A stretch of 64,000 bases of DNA from Ramlibacter terrae (GCA_013127575.1 CP053418.1:3472001-3536000), one strand, 5' to 3'. Shown: positions 43,529 to 52,586, counted from the first letter of the stretch. Program-made: numbers and translations. The notes: generated by a model from the letters alone, not told the origin.

Positions 43529-43534
43529 TATCCT
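43529..43534 (+). promoter_or_regulatory. -10-like hexamer TATCCT, AEC carrier
   Basis: TATCCT ends 6 bases before the GTG start. No ribosome-binding site; candidate leaderless start, weaker match than the others. Confidence 0.3.
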
Positions 43535-43540
43535 CGCCCG

Positions 43541-44446
43541 GTGAATTTTGCCGAGCTGCTGCTTCCCGATTTCTCCCTGATCCTCTGTGGTTACCTGGTG
43601 TGCCGCTTCACGGCGCTCAACCGCACCGTGTGGGAACAGGTCGAGACCCTCGTCTACTTCTTCCTGTTCCCGGTGCTGCTGTTCCAGTCCATCGTGCGCA
43701 CGCCGCTCGACCGGGCGCCACCGGCAGCCTGATCGCCGCCGGACTGCTGCTCGGCATCGCGGGGATCGCCCTCGCCTACAGCCTGCCCCTGGTGGCCCGG
43801 CCTGCGCGGACGCATCGACCTGCGCGACCACGCCGCGAGCGCGCAGGTGGCCTTCCGCTTCAACTCCTTCATCGGGCTGGCGCTGGCCGAGCGCCTCGCC
43901 GGCGCGCACGGCCTGCTGCTGATCGCGGTGCTGATCGGCGTGTGCGTGCCGGTGTTCAACGTCGGCGCGGTCTGGCCGATGGCGCGGCACTCGCAGACTG
44001 GGCTGCTGCGCGCGCTGGTGCGCAATCCGCTGATCATCGCCACCGCCGTGGGCCTGTCTGCCAACCTGCTCGGGCTGCGGCCGCCGGCGTGGCTCGATCC
44101 ATCGCTCAACCGCATCGGCGCAGCTTCGCTGGCGCTGGGGCTGATGGCGGCCGGGGCCGGCATGCAGTTCGGCAGCCTGGCGCGCGCCAAGGGCCTGGCG
44201 GTGGGCGTGCTGGCCATTCGCCACCTGCTGTTGCCGCTGGTGGCGGCGGGACTGGTGTTCCTGTTCCGCACGGACGCCGCGCAGGCCGCCGTGCTGCTGG
44301 CGTTCTCGGCGCTGCCGACCGCATCGAGCTGCTACGTGCTGGCGACGCGCATGGGCTACGACGGCGGGCTGGTCGCCGGGCTGGTGACGCTGTCTACGCT
44401 GCTGGGACTGGCGAGCCTGCCGTTTGCTTTGGGGGTGCTGCGGTAA
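43541..44446 (+). CDS. AEC-family (auxin efflux carrier-like) transporter
   Basis: About 302 residues, GTG start, around ten transmembrane helices. NFAELLLPDFSLILCGYLVCR, WEQVETLVYFFLFPVLLFQSI, VAFRFNSFIGLALAERL, RNPLIIATAVGLSANLLGL, LPTASSCYVLATRMG. These match the permease family that exports malonate and other carboxylates in some bacteria. Breaks at 43712 (gaccggg for gacctggg) and near 43800 (two missing or one extra). Substrate unknown. Confidence 0.85.
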
Positions 44447-44461
44447 GGGCGGGGTGAAATG

Positions 44462-44585
44462 CCTTTGAACGCAGAGGGCGCGGAGGGGACGCAGAAAACG
44501 CAGAAGAAAACCATGAAGAAGAATTTCTTGCACGGAAGTCCTTCTGCGCTTTCTGCGCATCCTCCGCGCCCTCTGCGTTCAAAGG
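44462..44585. repeat. Long inverted repeat with perfect 25-base arms
   Basis: The arms at 44462-44486 and 44561-44585 are perfect reverse complements of 25 bases (starting CCTTTGAACGCAGAGGGCGC), and inner CGCAGAA/TTCTGCG motifs extend the pairing. The element fills the gap between the convergent AEC carrier and queG, and the queG stop codon (44579-44581) lies in the right arm. It shares its core with the repeat at 42305-42416. Confidence 0.85.
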
Positions 44586-45676
44586 TTCGCGACTTCAGGA
44601 CTCCCCAGCGCCCGGGCGACGTGCTCGCGCACCAACGCGCTCGGGTGCTCCGCCCTCGCCGGAGCGCGGCCCGCACATCGGGATCGTCGCCGGCCCGCAA
44701 TGCGTTCCCCAACGCCACCGCGATGTTGCGCAGCCAGCGCTCATGGCCGATGCGGCGGATCGGGCTGCCTTCGGTGTAGCGCAGGAACTCGTCTTCGCTC
44801 CACGCGAACAGCGACACGAGCGGCTGGCCGACCGGGTGATCCCGCGGCGCGAAATCCGGCAGCGGCGAGCGCTGGGCGAACTTGTTCCACGGGCACGTGA
44901 GCTGGCAGTCGTCGCAGCCGTAGATGCGGTTCGCCATCAACGGACGCAGTTCGATGGGGATGGCGCACGGATGCTCGATCGTCAGGTAAGAAATGCAACG
45001 CCGCGCGTCGACGCGGTACGGCGCCACGATGGCGTTGGTGGGGCAGATGTCGATGCACGCGGTGCAGGTTCCGCAGTGGTCCGTGACCGGCTCCGTGGGC
45101 GGCAGCGCGAGGTCGACGTAGATCTCGCCCGGGAAGAACATCGAGCCGCCTTCGCGGTCCAGCACCAGCGTGTGCCGCCCGCGCCAGCCCCTGGCCGCTG
45201 CGGGCGGCAAGCTCCACCTCCAGCACCGGCGCCGAGTCGGTGAAGGCGCGATGGCCGAACGGGCCCACGGCTTCCGCGATGCGGTCGGCCAGTTTCTGCA
45301 GGCGGTTGCGCAGCACCTTGTGATAGTCCCGTCCGCGTGCGTAAAGCGAGACGATGCCTTCGCCCGGACGCCGCAGGCGGTCGAACTCGATTTGTTGCCA
45401 GCCTTCGGGCGTCGTTGCCGGCAGGTAGTCCATTCGTGCGGTAATCACGCTTGTCGTGCCCGGCACCAGTTCGGCGGGGCGCGCGCGGCGCACGCCGTGG
45501 CTTCGCATGTAGGCCATCTCGCCGTGAAATCCGTTGTCCAACCACGCGAGCAATCCGGGTTCGGCCGTCGAGAGGTCGACGCCCGCCACCCCGATTTGGG
45601 AAAATCCCAGCCCGTGGGCCCAGTCCCGGATTTGCGAAACCAGGAAAGGACCGTCGCTCTGACCGCCGTTGAACAT
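44579..45676 (-). CDS. queG: Epoxyqueuosine reductase
   Basis: Cobalamin- and iron-sulphur-dependent enzyme of the last queuosine step in tRNA. About 366 residues: GFSQIGVAGVDL, WLDNGFHGEMAYM, then two 4Fe-4S motifs, CGTCTACIDICPTNAI and CDDCQLTCPWN, and a C-terminal HEAT-like tail (PSALVREHVARAL). Breaks at 45189 (one G added after ccagg) and 44659 (ctccggcg for ctcctggcg). The stop lies in the long inverted repeat. TACAAT ends 9 bases before the ATG. Divergent from tsaE. Confidence 0.94.
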
Positions 45677-45685
45677 CACGCCCCG

Positions 45686-45691
45686 ATTGTA
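45686..45691 (-). promoter_or_regulatory. -10-like hexamer TACAAT, queG
   Basis: TACAAT ends 9 bases upstream of the queG ATG with no Shine-Dalgarno sequence between. Candidate leaderless start. Confidence 0.45.
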
Positions 45692-46155
45692 GGAACGCCC
45701 CCGCGCCAGCTCTCCTGGCGCGACGAAGACCACACGCGGGCGTTTGCCGAGAGGCTGGCCGCGCACCCCGCCATCGCCGACGCCTTCATCACGCTGCAGG
45801 GCGAACTCGGCGCCGGCAAGACCACGCTGGTGCGCCACCTGCTGCGGGCGCTGGGCGTGCAGGGCCGCATCAAGTCGCCGACCTACGCGGTGGTCGAGCC
45901 CTACGAAGTCGGCGGTCGCGCCATCTGGCACTTCGACTTCTACCGCTTCGACGATCCGCGCGAATGGGAAGACGCGGGCTTTCGCGACGTGTTCGCGGCG
46001 CCCGGCCTGAAGATCGCCGAGTGGCCCGACAAGGCCGCGAAGGTGCTGCCGCCGGCCGACCGGAAGTGCGGATCGAAGTGGCGGACGACGACAGCCGCCG
46101 CGTGACGCTGTCGCCGCACACGGCGCGCGGCGCGGAGCTGGCCGCATGCGCATGA
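45686..46155 (+). CDS. tsaE: tRNA threonylcarbamoyladenosine biosynthesis ATPase TsaE
   Basis: P-loop ATPase needed with TsaB and TsaD for t6A in tRNA. Core LSWRDEDHTRAFAERLA, Walker A LQGELGAGKTTLVRHLL, KSPTYAVVEPYEV, WHFDFYRFDDPREWEDAGF and KIAEWPDKA. One break at 46061 (gaccgg for gacctgg), restoring DLEVRIEVADD. The start is unresolved: the frame has no ATG or GTG upstream, only ATT (45686) or CTG (45659), so the given start is a placeholder. The stop overlaps amiC, the usual pairing. Confidence 0.88.
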
Positions 46156-47491
46156 ATCCGAAGCGGCGCAGCCTGCTGCAGGCCGGCAGCATCGTGCTGC
46201 TGCTGGGCGCGCACCAGATCGCGCGCGGCGCCACCATCGTCGCCGTCCGCCTGTGGCCCGCCCCCGACTACACGCGCCTGACCATCGAGTCCGACGGCCT
46301 GCTGGCCAGCAAGCAGGTGATCGCCACCGACCCGCCGCGGCTCGCGCTCGACATCGAAGGCACGGAGCTCGATCCCACGCTGCGCGAACTGGTGGCCAAG
46401 GTAAAGGCCGACGATCCGTACATCGCCGGCATCCGCGTGGGCCAGTTCGCGCCCAACATCGTGCGGCTGGTGGTGGACCTGAAGCAGATCGCGGTGCCGC
46501 AGGTGTTCAACCTCCGCCGGTGGCCGCGTACCAGCACCGCACGGTGGTCGACTTCTTCCCGCGCAAGGCGGCCGATCCGCTGGAGGAGCTGATCGCGCAG
46601 CGGCTGAAGGACAAGCCCCCGGTGGCGCCGCCGACCCCGGCGCACTCCACGCCCGACCCGCTCGAAGAACTGATCGCCCGCCAAGCGCAGCGCCCCGCGC
46701 CGGGCCGCCCCGCCGCGCCGCCGCCGCCCGCCGTGGCGCAGCGCCCGCCGGCGCCGCCGCCGCAGACGGAACGGCTGATCATCGTGGCACTCGACCCCGG
46801 CCACGGCGGCGAAGACCCCGGTGCGATCGGGCCCGGCGGCACGCGCGAGAAGGACGTCGTGCTGCAGATCGCGCACCTGCTGCGCGACCGCATCAACGCC
46901 ACCACCATCAACGGCAACCCGATGCGCGCTTTCCTCACGCGCGACGCCGACTTCTTCGTGCCGCTGCACGTGCGCGTGCAGAAGGCGCGGCGCGTGCAGG
47001 CCGACCTGTTCGTGAGCATCCACGCCGACGCCTTCATCACGCCGAGCGCGCGCGGCGCCAGCGTGTTCGCCCTGAGCCAGAGCGGCGCATCCAGCAGCGC
47101 CGCGCGCTGGCTCGCGGACAAGGAGAACCGCGCCGACCTCGTGGGTGGCATGAACATCCGCACGCAGGACGCGCACGTTGCGCGCGCGATGCTGGACATG
47201 AGCACCACCGCGCAGATCAACGACAGCCTGCGGCTCGGCGGCGCGCTGCTCGGCGAGATCGGCAACATGGCGCGCCTGCACAAGCCGCGCGTGGAGCAGG
47301 CCGGCTTCGCGGTGCTGAAGGCGCCCGACATCCCGAGCGTGCTGGTGGAGACGGCTTTCATCAGCAATCCCGAGGAAGAGGGCCGTTTGCGCAGCGCGGA
47401 ATACCAGCAGCAACTGGCCACCGCGCTGATGCGCGGCATCGAAGGCTACTTCGCGAAGAACCCGCCGCTGGCGCGCAACCGGCAGCTGTGA
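46146..47491 (+). CDS. amiC: N-acetylmuramoyl-L-alanine amidase
   Basis: Periplasmic amidase splitting septal murein. About 448 residues. A twin-Arg-like leader (PKRRSLLQAGSIVLLLGA) precedes an AMIN domain (VRLWPAPDYTRLTIESD, RIVGQFAPNIVRLVVDL-like), a Pro/Ala-rich linker, and the amidase_3 zinc domain with VALDPGHGGEDPGAIG, VSIHADAF and SVLVETAFISNPEEE. One break near 46514 (one base lost before PVAAYQHRTVVDFFP). The first ATG lies inside the tsaE 3' end; a second is 6 bases on. Confidence 0.93.
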
Positions 47492-47502
47492 TTTTTCTTG
47501 TC

Positions 47503-47558
47503 ATCCCGGGCTCGACCCGGGATCCATGACTGCACGGATTGCGGGTCGAGCCCGCAAT
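47503..47558. repeat. Pair of palindromes after amiC
   Basis: ATCCCGGG CTCGA CCCGGGAT (47503-47523) and ATTGCGGG TCGAG CCCGCAAT (47538-47558). The two stems have the same architecture and complementary loops, within a GTCAT...ATGAC frame. They look like one unit of a dispersed palindromic repeat and could also stop transcription after amiC. No T run. Confidence 0.6.
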
Positions 47559-47737
47559 GACAGAGCCGCGCCGTATCTCAGCCGCGCCTCCCCGCTTGCA
47601 CGCCCTCACGCGACGAGACGACAAAGCGAATCGCGCGGTTCCTACAGTTCGGTTTCGGCCGGCTGTCTACATTCGTCTTCACAGGTTGGCCGCGCCTCCA
47701 GCGGCTTTCGAAACATTCGATTTGGAAGGTCAATACC

Positions 47738-47944
47738 ATGAAGACGAAATTTCTTGCCTCTGTCGTGACCGTCGCTGCCCTGATGGGCACGGGTGGCTGC
47801 GCCACGATGGACCGCCAGACCGTCGGCACCGTCGGCGGCGCCGTGGCCGGTGGCGTGATCGGTTCCGCTGTCGGCGGCACCGCGGCCACCATCGGTGGCG
47901 CCGCGTTGGGCGGCTACATCGGCAACCAGGCCGCCAAGCGCTAA
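47738..47944 (+). CDS. Small glycine-zipper lipoprotein
   Basis: 68 residues, intact: lipoprotein signal MKTKFLASVVTVAALMGTGGC followed by GTVGGAVAGGVIGSAVGGTAATIGGAALGGYIGNQAAKR-type zipper repeats. GGAAGG lies about 9 bases upstream. An OsmB/YMGG-like envelope protein. The signal and zipper together make this a confident small gene. Confidence 0.8.
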   Translation: MKTKFLASVVTVAALMGTGGCATMDRQTVGTVGGAVAGGVIGSAVGGTAATIGGAALGGYIGNQAAKR

Positions 47945-47983
47945 TCCCGTTGCGGAGGCTCGCCCCGCAAGTGGCGTGACCTT

Positions 47984-48460
47984 CTAGATCGGATAGATCA
48001 GCGAGTTCAAGACCATCTCGCTGTCGTAGACGCAACGCCGGCTGGCCAGCTTCAGGCCAGCCGGCGTTCGTTCGAAGAGGTCGATGTAGCGGCCCACGTT
48101 GTAGACCTCGCTCGCGTCGCCCGGACGCGTGCGGAACACCGCGTAGTTCGCCTGTGCGCGAATGCGGTCCCCCTCCTGCCCCAGCACCTGCGCGCAGCCC
48201 ACCACGTGGCGCGTGTAGTACGGCCCGTGGTAGATCGTCTGCGTGATGCCGTAGACGCGGTCCTTCATCATCCCCTGGCTCTCCAGGTCGATCAGCGCCA
48301 GCGGCAGGTTGCGGTCGAAGTTCTCGCGCGCCTGCACGGTGTAGCGCGCGTCGGCCAGGAAGAAGCCCGGCCAGTCGTCGAAGCGGCGCTCGTCGAGCGC
48401 GGCGGCGTACGCGGCATTGAAGCCGTCGATCTCCAGTTGCAGCAGCAGCGCCTCGTTCAT
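47984..48460 (-). CDS. Aromatic-ring-hydroxylating dioxygenase, beta subunit
   Basis: 158 residues, intact, with the cystatin-like/NTF2 fold: NAAYAAALDERRFDDWPGFFLADARYTVQ, MMKDRVYGITQTIYHGPYYTRHVVG, GRYIDLFERTPAGLKLASRRCVYDSEM. Structural partner of the Rieske subunit encoded just upstream; the ATG overlaps its stop (ATGA). Confidence 0.9.
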   Translation of the reverse strand: MNEALLLQLEIDGFNAAYAAALDERRFDDWPGFFLADARYTVQARENFDRNLPLALIDLESQGMMKDRVYGITQTIYHGPYYTRHVVGCAQVLGQEGDRIRAQANYAVFRTRPGDASEVYNVGRYIDLFERTPAGLKLASRRCVYDSEMVLNSLIYPI

Positions 48461-49782
48461 ACGCCCATCACCTTGCGCCAGTAGGCGTACATGCTGCGGA
48501 TCAGCGTTTCCGTCACCATGTGCTCGGTGCCGCCGGTGCCGGTGCCGCCCAGCTCGCACAGCGTGCTGCCCTCCTCGCCCCACTGCGCGAAGCCTTCCCG
48601 GCTGAACTGGATGACTTCGCCGTCGTCGGCGCTCACGAAGCCCGCGGGACCGAAGAGGTTGGCCTGCCGCAGGCGGCGGCGCGTCATCTCCTCGCTGTCG
48701 TCGGCAAAGCCGAAGTGCGTCCAGACGAAGTCGAACTCGCCTTCGCCGCGCGGCACGATGTGGCGCGTCGACAGCGAGTTGACCTGCTGCTGGATGATCA
48801 GGCTCGGGAACAGCGTGATCATGGTGACCGACGGCATGATCTCCGTGCCGGGATTCGACGGATCCGGCACCTTCCACCACGGCTCCGGCACCACGTCGAG
48901 AATGCGGTCGTCGTGCAGCACCATGTCCTGCTTGAAGCTGGTCACGCCCTGCGTCACCGCCTTGTTCTCGCCGCCGTCGTTGCGGCGTGAAATCATCACC
49001 GCGTGGCGGCCGTGTTCGTCCATCACCATGCGGCTCTTCTGGTCGGCGCGCCAGAGCCCGAAAGTGACGAACCACGTGTGCAGCAGGCCCGGGTGGTACG
49101 GGTCCTTGATGTTCTCCATCATCAGCTTCCAGTTGCCCGGAATGCGCTGGCGGTTGTAGCCCAGCAGCGCGAGCTTGCGGCCGGCGAAGATGCGGTCCAG
49201 CCACGGCATGACGTTCGGTCCGAGGTAGTCCTCGAGCGGCTCCGCGGCGTCGCTGAACGTGGCGAACACCAGCCCGTGCAGCACCGCCACCCGCAGGCGC
49301 GTCAGGCCGTGCTGCTTCAGGTCGAAGCCTTCCGGCATGCCGCCGTTGACGCAGGGCTGTCCCTCGGCGTCGGTCGCCGCGACGCCGTCCTTGAAAGGCA
49401 GGCCGGCCAGCTCGCCATTGAGCTTGTATGTCCACTGGTGGTACGGGCAGACGAAGCTGCGGGCATTGCCGTGCGGCTGCTGGCAGAAGCGCACGCCGCG
49501 GTGGGCGCAGCGGTTCTCCACCACGCGGATGCCGTGGTCGGTGCCGCGGTCCTTGGGCGCCACGCGGTCGCGCACCAGGATCACCTGGCGCTCGCCAACC
49601 CAAGTCAGGCGGTAGTCGCCGACGTTCGGCACCTCCACCTCCAGGCCCACGTAGCACCAGTGCGGGCCGTAGAAGATCTTCTCCAGTTCGCGGCCGTAGA
49701 GCTGGGCGTCGGTGTAGGCCCAGAAGGGAACGCGGCTGGAGCCGGTGCCGTTCCAGCGGGACAGGGTTTCGGGCGCATTCAT
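48457..49782 (-). CDS. Rieske non-heme iron oxygenase, alpha subunit
   Basis: 441 residues, intact. Rieske [2Fe-2S] motif ENRCAHRGVRFC ... FVCPYHQWTY (CxH-17-CxxH), then the mononuclear iron site MENIKDPYHPGLLHTWF (D-H-H), with further ligands expected near the C-terminus. Overall layout resembles anthranilate/salicylate-type two-subunit dioxygenases. No ferredoxin, reductase, dehydrogenase or regulator gene is adjacent. Substrate not predictable; presumably an aromatic acid. Confidence 0.9.
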   Translation of the reverse strand: MNAPETLSRWNGTGSSRVPFWAYTDAQLYGRELEKIFYGPHWCYVGLEVEVPNVGDYRLTWVGERQVILVRDRVAPKDRGTDHGIRVVENRCAHRGVRFCQQPHGNARSFVCPYHQWTYKLNGELAGLPFKDGVAATDAEGQPCVNGGMPEGFDLKQHGLTRLRVAVLHGLVFATFSDAAEPLEDYLGPNVMPWLDRIFAGRKLALLGYNRQRIPGNWKLMMENIKDPYHPGLLHTWFVTFGLWRADQKSRMVMDEHGRHAVMISRRNDGGENKAVTQGVTSFKQDMVLHDDRILDVVPEPWWKVPDPSNPGTEIMPSVTMITLFPSLIIQQQVNSLSTRHIVPRGEGEFDFVWTHFGFADDSEEMTRRRLRQANLFGPAGFVSADDGEVIQFSREGFAQWGEEGSTLCELGGTGTGGTEHMVTETLIRSMYAYWRKVMGV

Positions 49783-49788
49783 CCCCCA

Positions 49789-49794
49789 AGTATC
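49789..49794 (-). promoter_or_regulatory. -10-like hexamer GATACT, Rieske oxygenase operon
   Basis: GATACT ends 6 bases before the alpha-subunit ATG. The TGGGGG between is a poor ribosome site. Candidate leaderless start. Confidence 0.35.
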
Positions 49795-49873
49795 GCGCGC
49801 GGCGGAGGCCCTTTCCTACAGCCGCGCCGCGCCTGCAGGGCTAGATTGGCGCTCTACCTCACAGGAGAACCCC

Positions 49874-50055
49874 ATGCCGACCGAAGAGCAGATGAAGGAC
49901 CGGGCCCAGCAGCAGCAAGGGCAGGAACAGGGCCAGAACGGGCAGAAGCAGGGCGGCCAGCAGCAGGGCCAGCCCAGCCCCGGCATCAGGGACAAGGACG
50001 CCGAGACCAGCAACAGCTACGGCCACACCCGCGACTCGGGGAGACCCCCAAGTAA
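49874..50055 (+). CDS. Small Gln/Gly-rich hydrophilic protein
   Basis: About 60 residues, MPTEEQMKDRAQQQQGQEQG..., with Gln and Gly dominating, then GIRDKDAETSNSYGHTRDSGETPK. An AGGAG site 6 bases before the ATG supports translation. One break at about 50041 (a run of five G read as four) that otherwise removes the stop. Probably disordered; function unknown. Confidence 0.6.
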
Positions 50056-50064
50056 AGCCGCGGT

Positions 50065-50715
50065 TCAGGCGCGCGCGGCGCCCTTGCGCCGCGCCTGCCC
50101 GGCGCCCGCCAGCACGATCACGCCCGGGACCAGGATGGCGCCCCAGATGATCTTGTCGAGGTTTTCCTTCACCCGGGGAATGCTCCCCGGGAAGAAGCCT
50201 GCCGTGACGATGCCCACGACCCAGATGCCGCCGCCGATCACGTTGTAGGCGGTGAACCTGACGCGGTTCATGTCGGCCACGCCGCCCACGAAAGGCACGA
50301 AGGTGCGCATGAAGGGGAAGAAGCGCGCCAGGATGATCGTGATGCCGCCGTACTTCTCGTAGAACGCGTGCGCCTGGTCGAACGCCGCCCGGTTGAACAG
50401 CCGCGACTGCTCCCACTGGAACACGCGCGGCCCGACCCAGCGCCCGATGGTGAAGTTGGTCTGGTCCCCCAGCACCGCGGCGACCCACAGCAGCCCGATC
50501 GCCAACGGATAGCTCATGAGCCCGACGCCGCACAGCGCGCCCACCACGAACAGCAGCGAATCGCCGGGCAGGAAAGGCATCACCACGACGCCCGTCTCCA
50601 CGAAGATGATCAGGAACAGCAGCGCATACACCCAGTTGCCGTAATTCGTCACGAAGGTGTGCAGGTGGACGTCGACGTGCAGGATGAAGTCGACGAGAAA
50701 GGTGACGAGTTCCAT
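50065..50715 (-). CDS. DedA-family membrane protein
   Basis: 216 residues with five or six transmembrane helices: YGNWVYALLFLIIFVETGVVVMPFLPGDSLLF, IGLLWVAAVLGDQTNFTIGRWVG, and the DedA/SNARE-associated core FYEKYGGITIILARFFPFMRTFVPFVGGV. These proteins recycle undecaprenyl phosphate or translocate phospholipids in some bacteria. At 50174 IPRVKEN replaces the family IPWVKEN (ccccgg for ccctgg), probably a miscall. GATAAT ends 6 bases upstream of the ATG. Confidence 0.9.
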   Translation of the reverse strand: MELVTFLVDFILHVDVHLHTFVTNYGNWVYALLFLIIFVETGVVVMPFLPGDSLLFVVGALCGVGLMSYPLAIGLLWVAAVLGDQTNFTIGRWVGPRVFQWEQSRLFNRAAFDQAHAFYEKYGGITIILARFFPFMRTFVPFVGGVADMNRVRFTAYNVIGGGIWVVGIVTAGFFPGSIPRVKENLDKIIWGAILVPGVIVLAGAGQARRKGAARA

Positions 50716-50721
50716 CGGGCG

Positions 50722-50727
50722 ATTATC
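50722..50727 (-). promoter_or_regulatory. -10-like hexamer GATAAT, DedA gene
   Basis: GATAAT on the minus strand ends 6 bases before the DedA ATG, in a 43-base gap shared with mutL. Candidate leaderless start. Confidence 0.45.
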
Positions 50728-50744
50728 CCTGCCGGGGTGCGGCC

Positions 50745-50750
50745 TAGAAT
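50745..50750 (+). promoter_or_regulatory. -10-like hexamer TAGAAT, mutL
   Basis: TAGAAT ends 8 bases before the mutL ATG with no Shine-Dalgarno sequence between (CGCGGCCC). Candidate leaderless start. Confidence 0.45.
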
Positions 50751-50758
50751 CGCGGCCC

Positions 50759-52552
50759 ATGAGTGCCGTGCTGTCGCCTTCGCCGCCCCGCCCCATCCGC
50801 GAGCTGCCGGATGAACTGGTGAGCCAGATCGCGGCGGGCGAGGTTGTCGAGCGGCCCGCCTCCGTGGTGCGCGAACTGGTCGACAACGCGCTCGACTCCG
50901 GCGCGACGCAGGTCACCGTGCGGCTGCTGGCCGGCGGCGTGCGGCTGGTTTGCATCGAGGACGACGGCTGCGGCATCGCCCGCGAAGAACTGCCGCTCGC
51001 GCTCAAGCGCCACGCCACCAGCAAGATCGGCTCGCTGGCCGACCTCGAAGCCGTGGCCACGATGGGATTCCGCGGCGAAGCGCTGGCCGCCATCGCTTCC
51101 GTTTCCGAACTCAGCCTGCTCTCCCGCCCGCAAGGCCAGGCCAGCGCCTTCCTGCTCGACGCCGGCAGCGGCGAGCTGCGGCCGGCCGCGCGATCGGTAG
51201 GCACGACGGTCGAAGTGAAGGAACTGTTCTTCAGCACCCCCGCGCGCCGCAAGTTTCTCAAGAGCGACGGCACCGAACTGGCGCATTGCGTCGAAGCGGT
51301 GCGCCGCCACGCACTGGCGCGGCCCGACGTCGGCTTCACCATCTGGCACGAAGGCAAGGTGTGCGAGCAGTGGCGCGCCGCCACGCCCGACCAACGCCTC
51401 GCCGACGTGCTGGGCGAGGACTTCTGGGCAACAGCGTGCGCGTCGACTTCCACGCCGGCCCGTTGCGCATCAGCGGCCGCGCCGGCATTCCCGACGCCGC
51501 GCGCTCGCGCGCCGACTGGCAGTTCGCGTACGTCAACGGCCGCTACGTGCGCGACAAGGTCATCACGCACGCCGCCCGCAGCGCCTACGAAGACCTGCTG
51601 CACGGGCATCGGCAGCCTGTGTACGCGCTCCACCTGCAGATCGACCCGTCGCGCGTGGACGTCAACGTGCACCCCACCAAGATCGAGGTGCGCTTCCGCG
51701 ACAGCCGCGAGGTGCACCAGGCGGTGCGGCATGCGGTGGAAGGCGCACTGTCCGCTCCGCGCGCCGGCACCGCCGCAGCGCCCGCAACCCTGCCGCTCCC
51801 GCCCATTCCGGCAGGGGCTGGGCTTCCGGACAGCGCCGGATGGCGCCAGCCCGCGATCCCGTTCGCGCCCGTGGTGGGCACGGTCGTTTCCGACCTCTCG
51901 GCCCTCTGGTCGGTTGCGCCCGCGCCGCAAGCCGCGCCCGCGGCTGCGCCCACCGAACTGCCGACGGGCGAATGGCCGCTCGGCAAGGCGATCGCACAGC
52001 TGCAGGGCATCTACATCCTCGCGGAGAACGCCCGGGCCTGGTGGTCGTCGACATGCACGCGGCGCACGAGCGCATCGTGTACGAGCGGCTCAAGACGCAG
52101 ATGGACGCGCAGGCGATCCGCAGCCAGCCGCTGCTGATCCCCGCCACCTTCGCCGCCACGCCCGAGGAGATCGCCACCGCCGAGGCGAACGAGGCCACGC
52201 TGCAGGCGCTCGGGCTCCGGTGACGCCCTTCTCGCCGCGCACGCTTGCGGTGCGCGCGGTGCCCACCGCGCTCGCGCAGGGCGACGCCGTGGAGCTGGCA
52301 CGCAGCGTGCTCGCCGAACTGGCGCAGCACGATGCCAGCAGCGTGGTGGAACGCGCCCGCAACGAGCTGCTGGCCACCATGGCCTGCCACGGCGCCGTCC
52401 GTGCCAACCGCAAGCTCACGCTGGAAGAAATGAACGCCCTGTTGCGCCAGATGGAGGAAACCGATCGCTCGGACCAGTGCAACCACGGCCGGCCCCCACG
52501 GCGCCAGCTGACGGTGCGCGAGCTCGACGCGCTGTTCCTGCGCGGCCGATGA
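50759..52552 (+). CDS. mutL: DNA mismatch repair protein MutL
   Basis: GHKL ATPase linking MutS to MutH-type or intrinsic incision. About 598 residues: IRELPDELVSQIAAGEVVERPASVV, ELVDNALDSGA, EDDGCGI, TMGFRGEALAAIASVS, GTTVEVKELFFSTPARRKFL. After a Pro/Ala-rich linker comes the dimerisation domain (VVVDMHAAHERIVYERLK, ACHGAVRANRKLT, CNHGRPPRRQL). Breaks at 51425 (ttctgg for ttcctgg), 52033 (gcccggg for gcccaggg) and 52218 (ctccgg for ctccagg). All are CCWGG sites. Confidence 0.95.
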   Translation: MSAVLSPSPPRPIRELPDELVSQIAAGEVVERPASVVRELVDNALDSGATQVTVRLLAGGVRLVCIEDDGCGIAREELPLALKRHATSKIGSLADLEAVATMGFRGEALAAIASVSELSLLSRPQGQASAFLLDAGSGELRPAARSVGTTVEVKELFFSTPARRKFLKSDGTELAHCVEAVRRHALARPDVGFTIWHEGKVCEQWRAATPDQRLADVLGEDFWATACASTSTPARCASAAAPAFPTPRARAPTGSSRTSTAATCATRSSRTPPAAPTKTCCTGIGSLCTRSTCRSTRRAWTSTCTPPRSRCASATAARCTRRCGMRWKAHCPLRAPAPPQRPQPCRSRPFRQGLGFRTAPDGASPRSRSRPWWARSFPTSRPSGRLRPRRKPRPRLRPPNCRRANGRSARRSHSCRASTSSRRTPGPGGRRHARGARAHRVRAAQDADGRAGDPQPAAADPRHLRRHARGDRHRRGERGHAAGARAPVTPFSPRTLAVRAVPTALAQGDAVELARSVLAELAQHDASSVVERARNELLATMACHGAVRANRKLTLEEMNALLRQMEETDRSDQCNHGRPPRRQLTVRELDALFLRGR

Positions 52553-52586
52553 ACTTTCCTGCGTCAGCCGTACTCAGTCACCGGTC

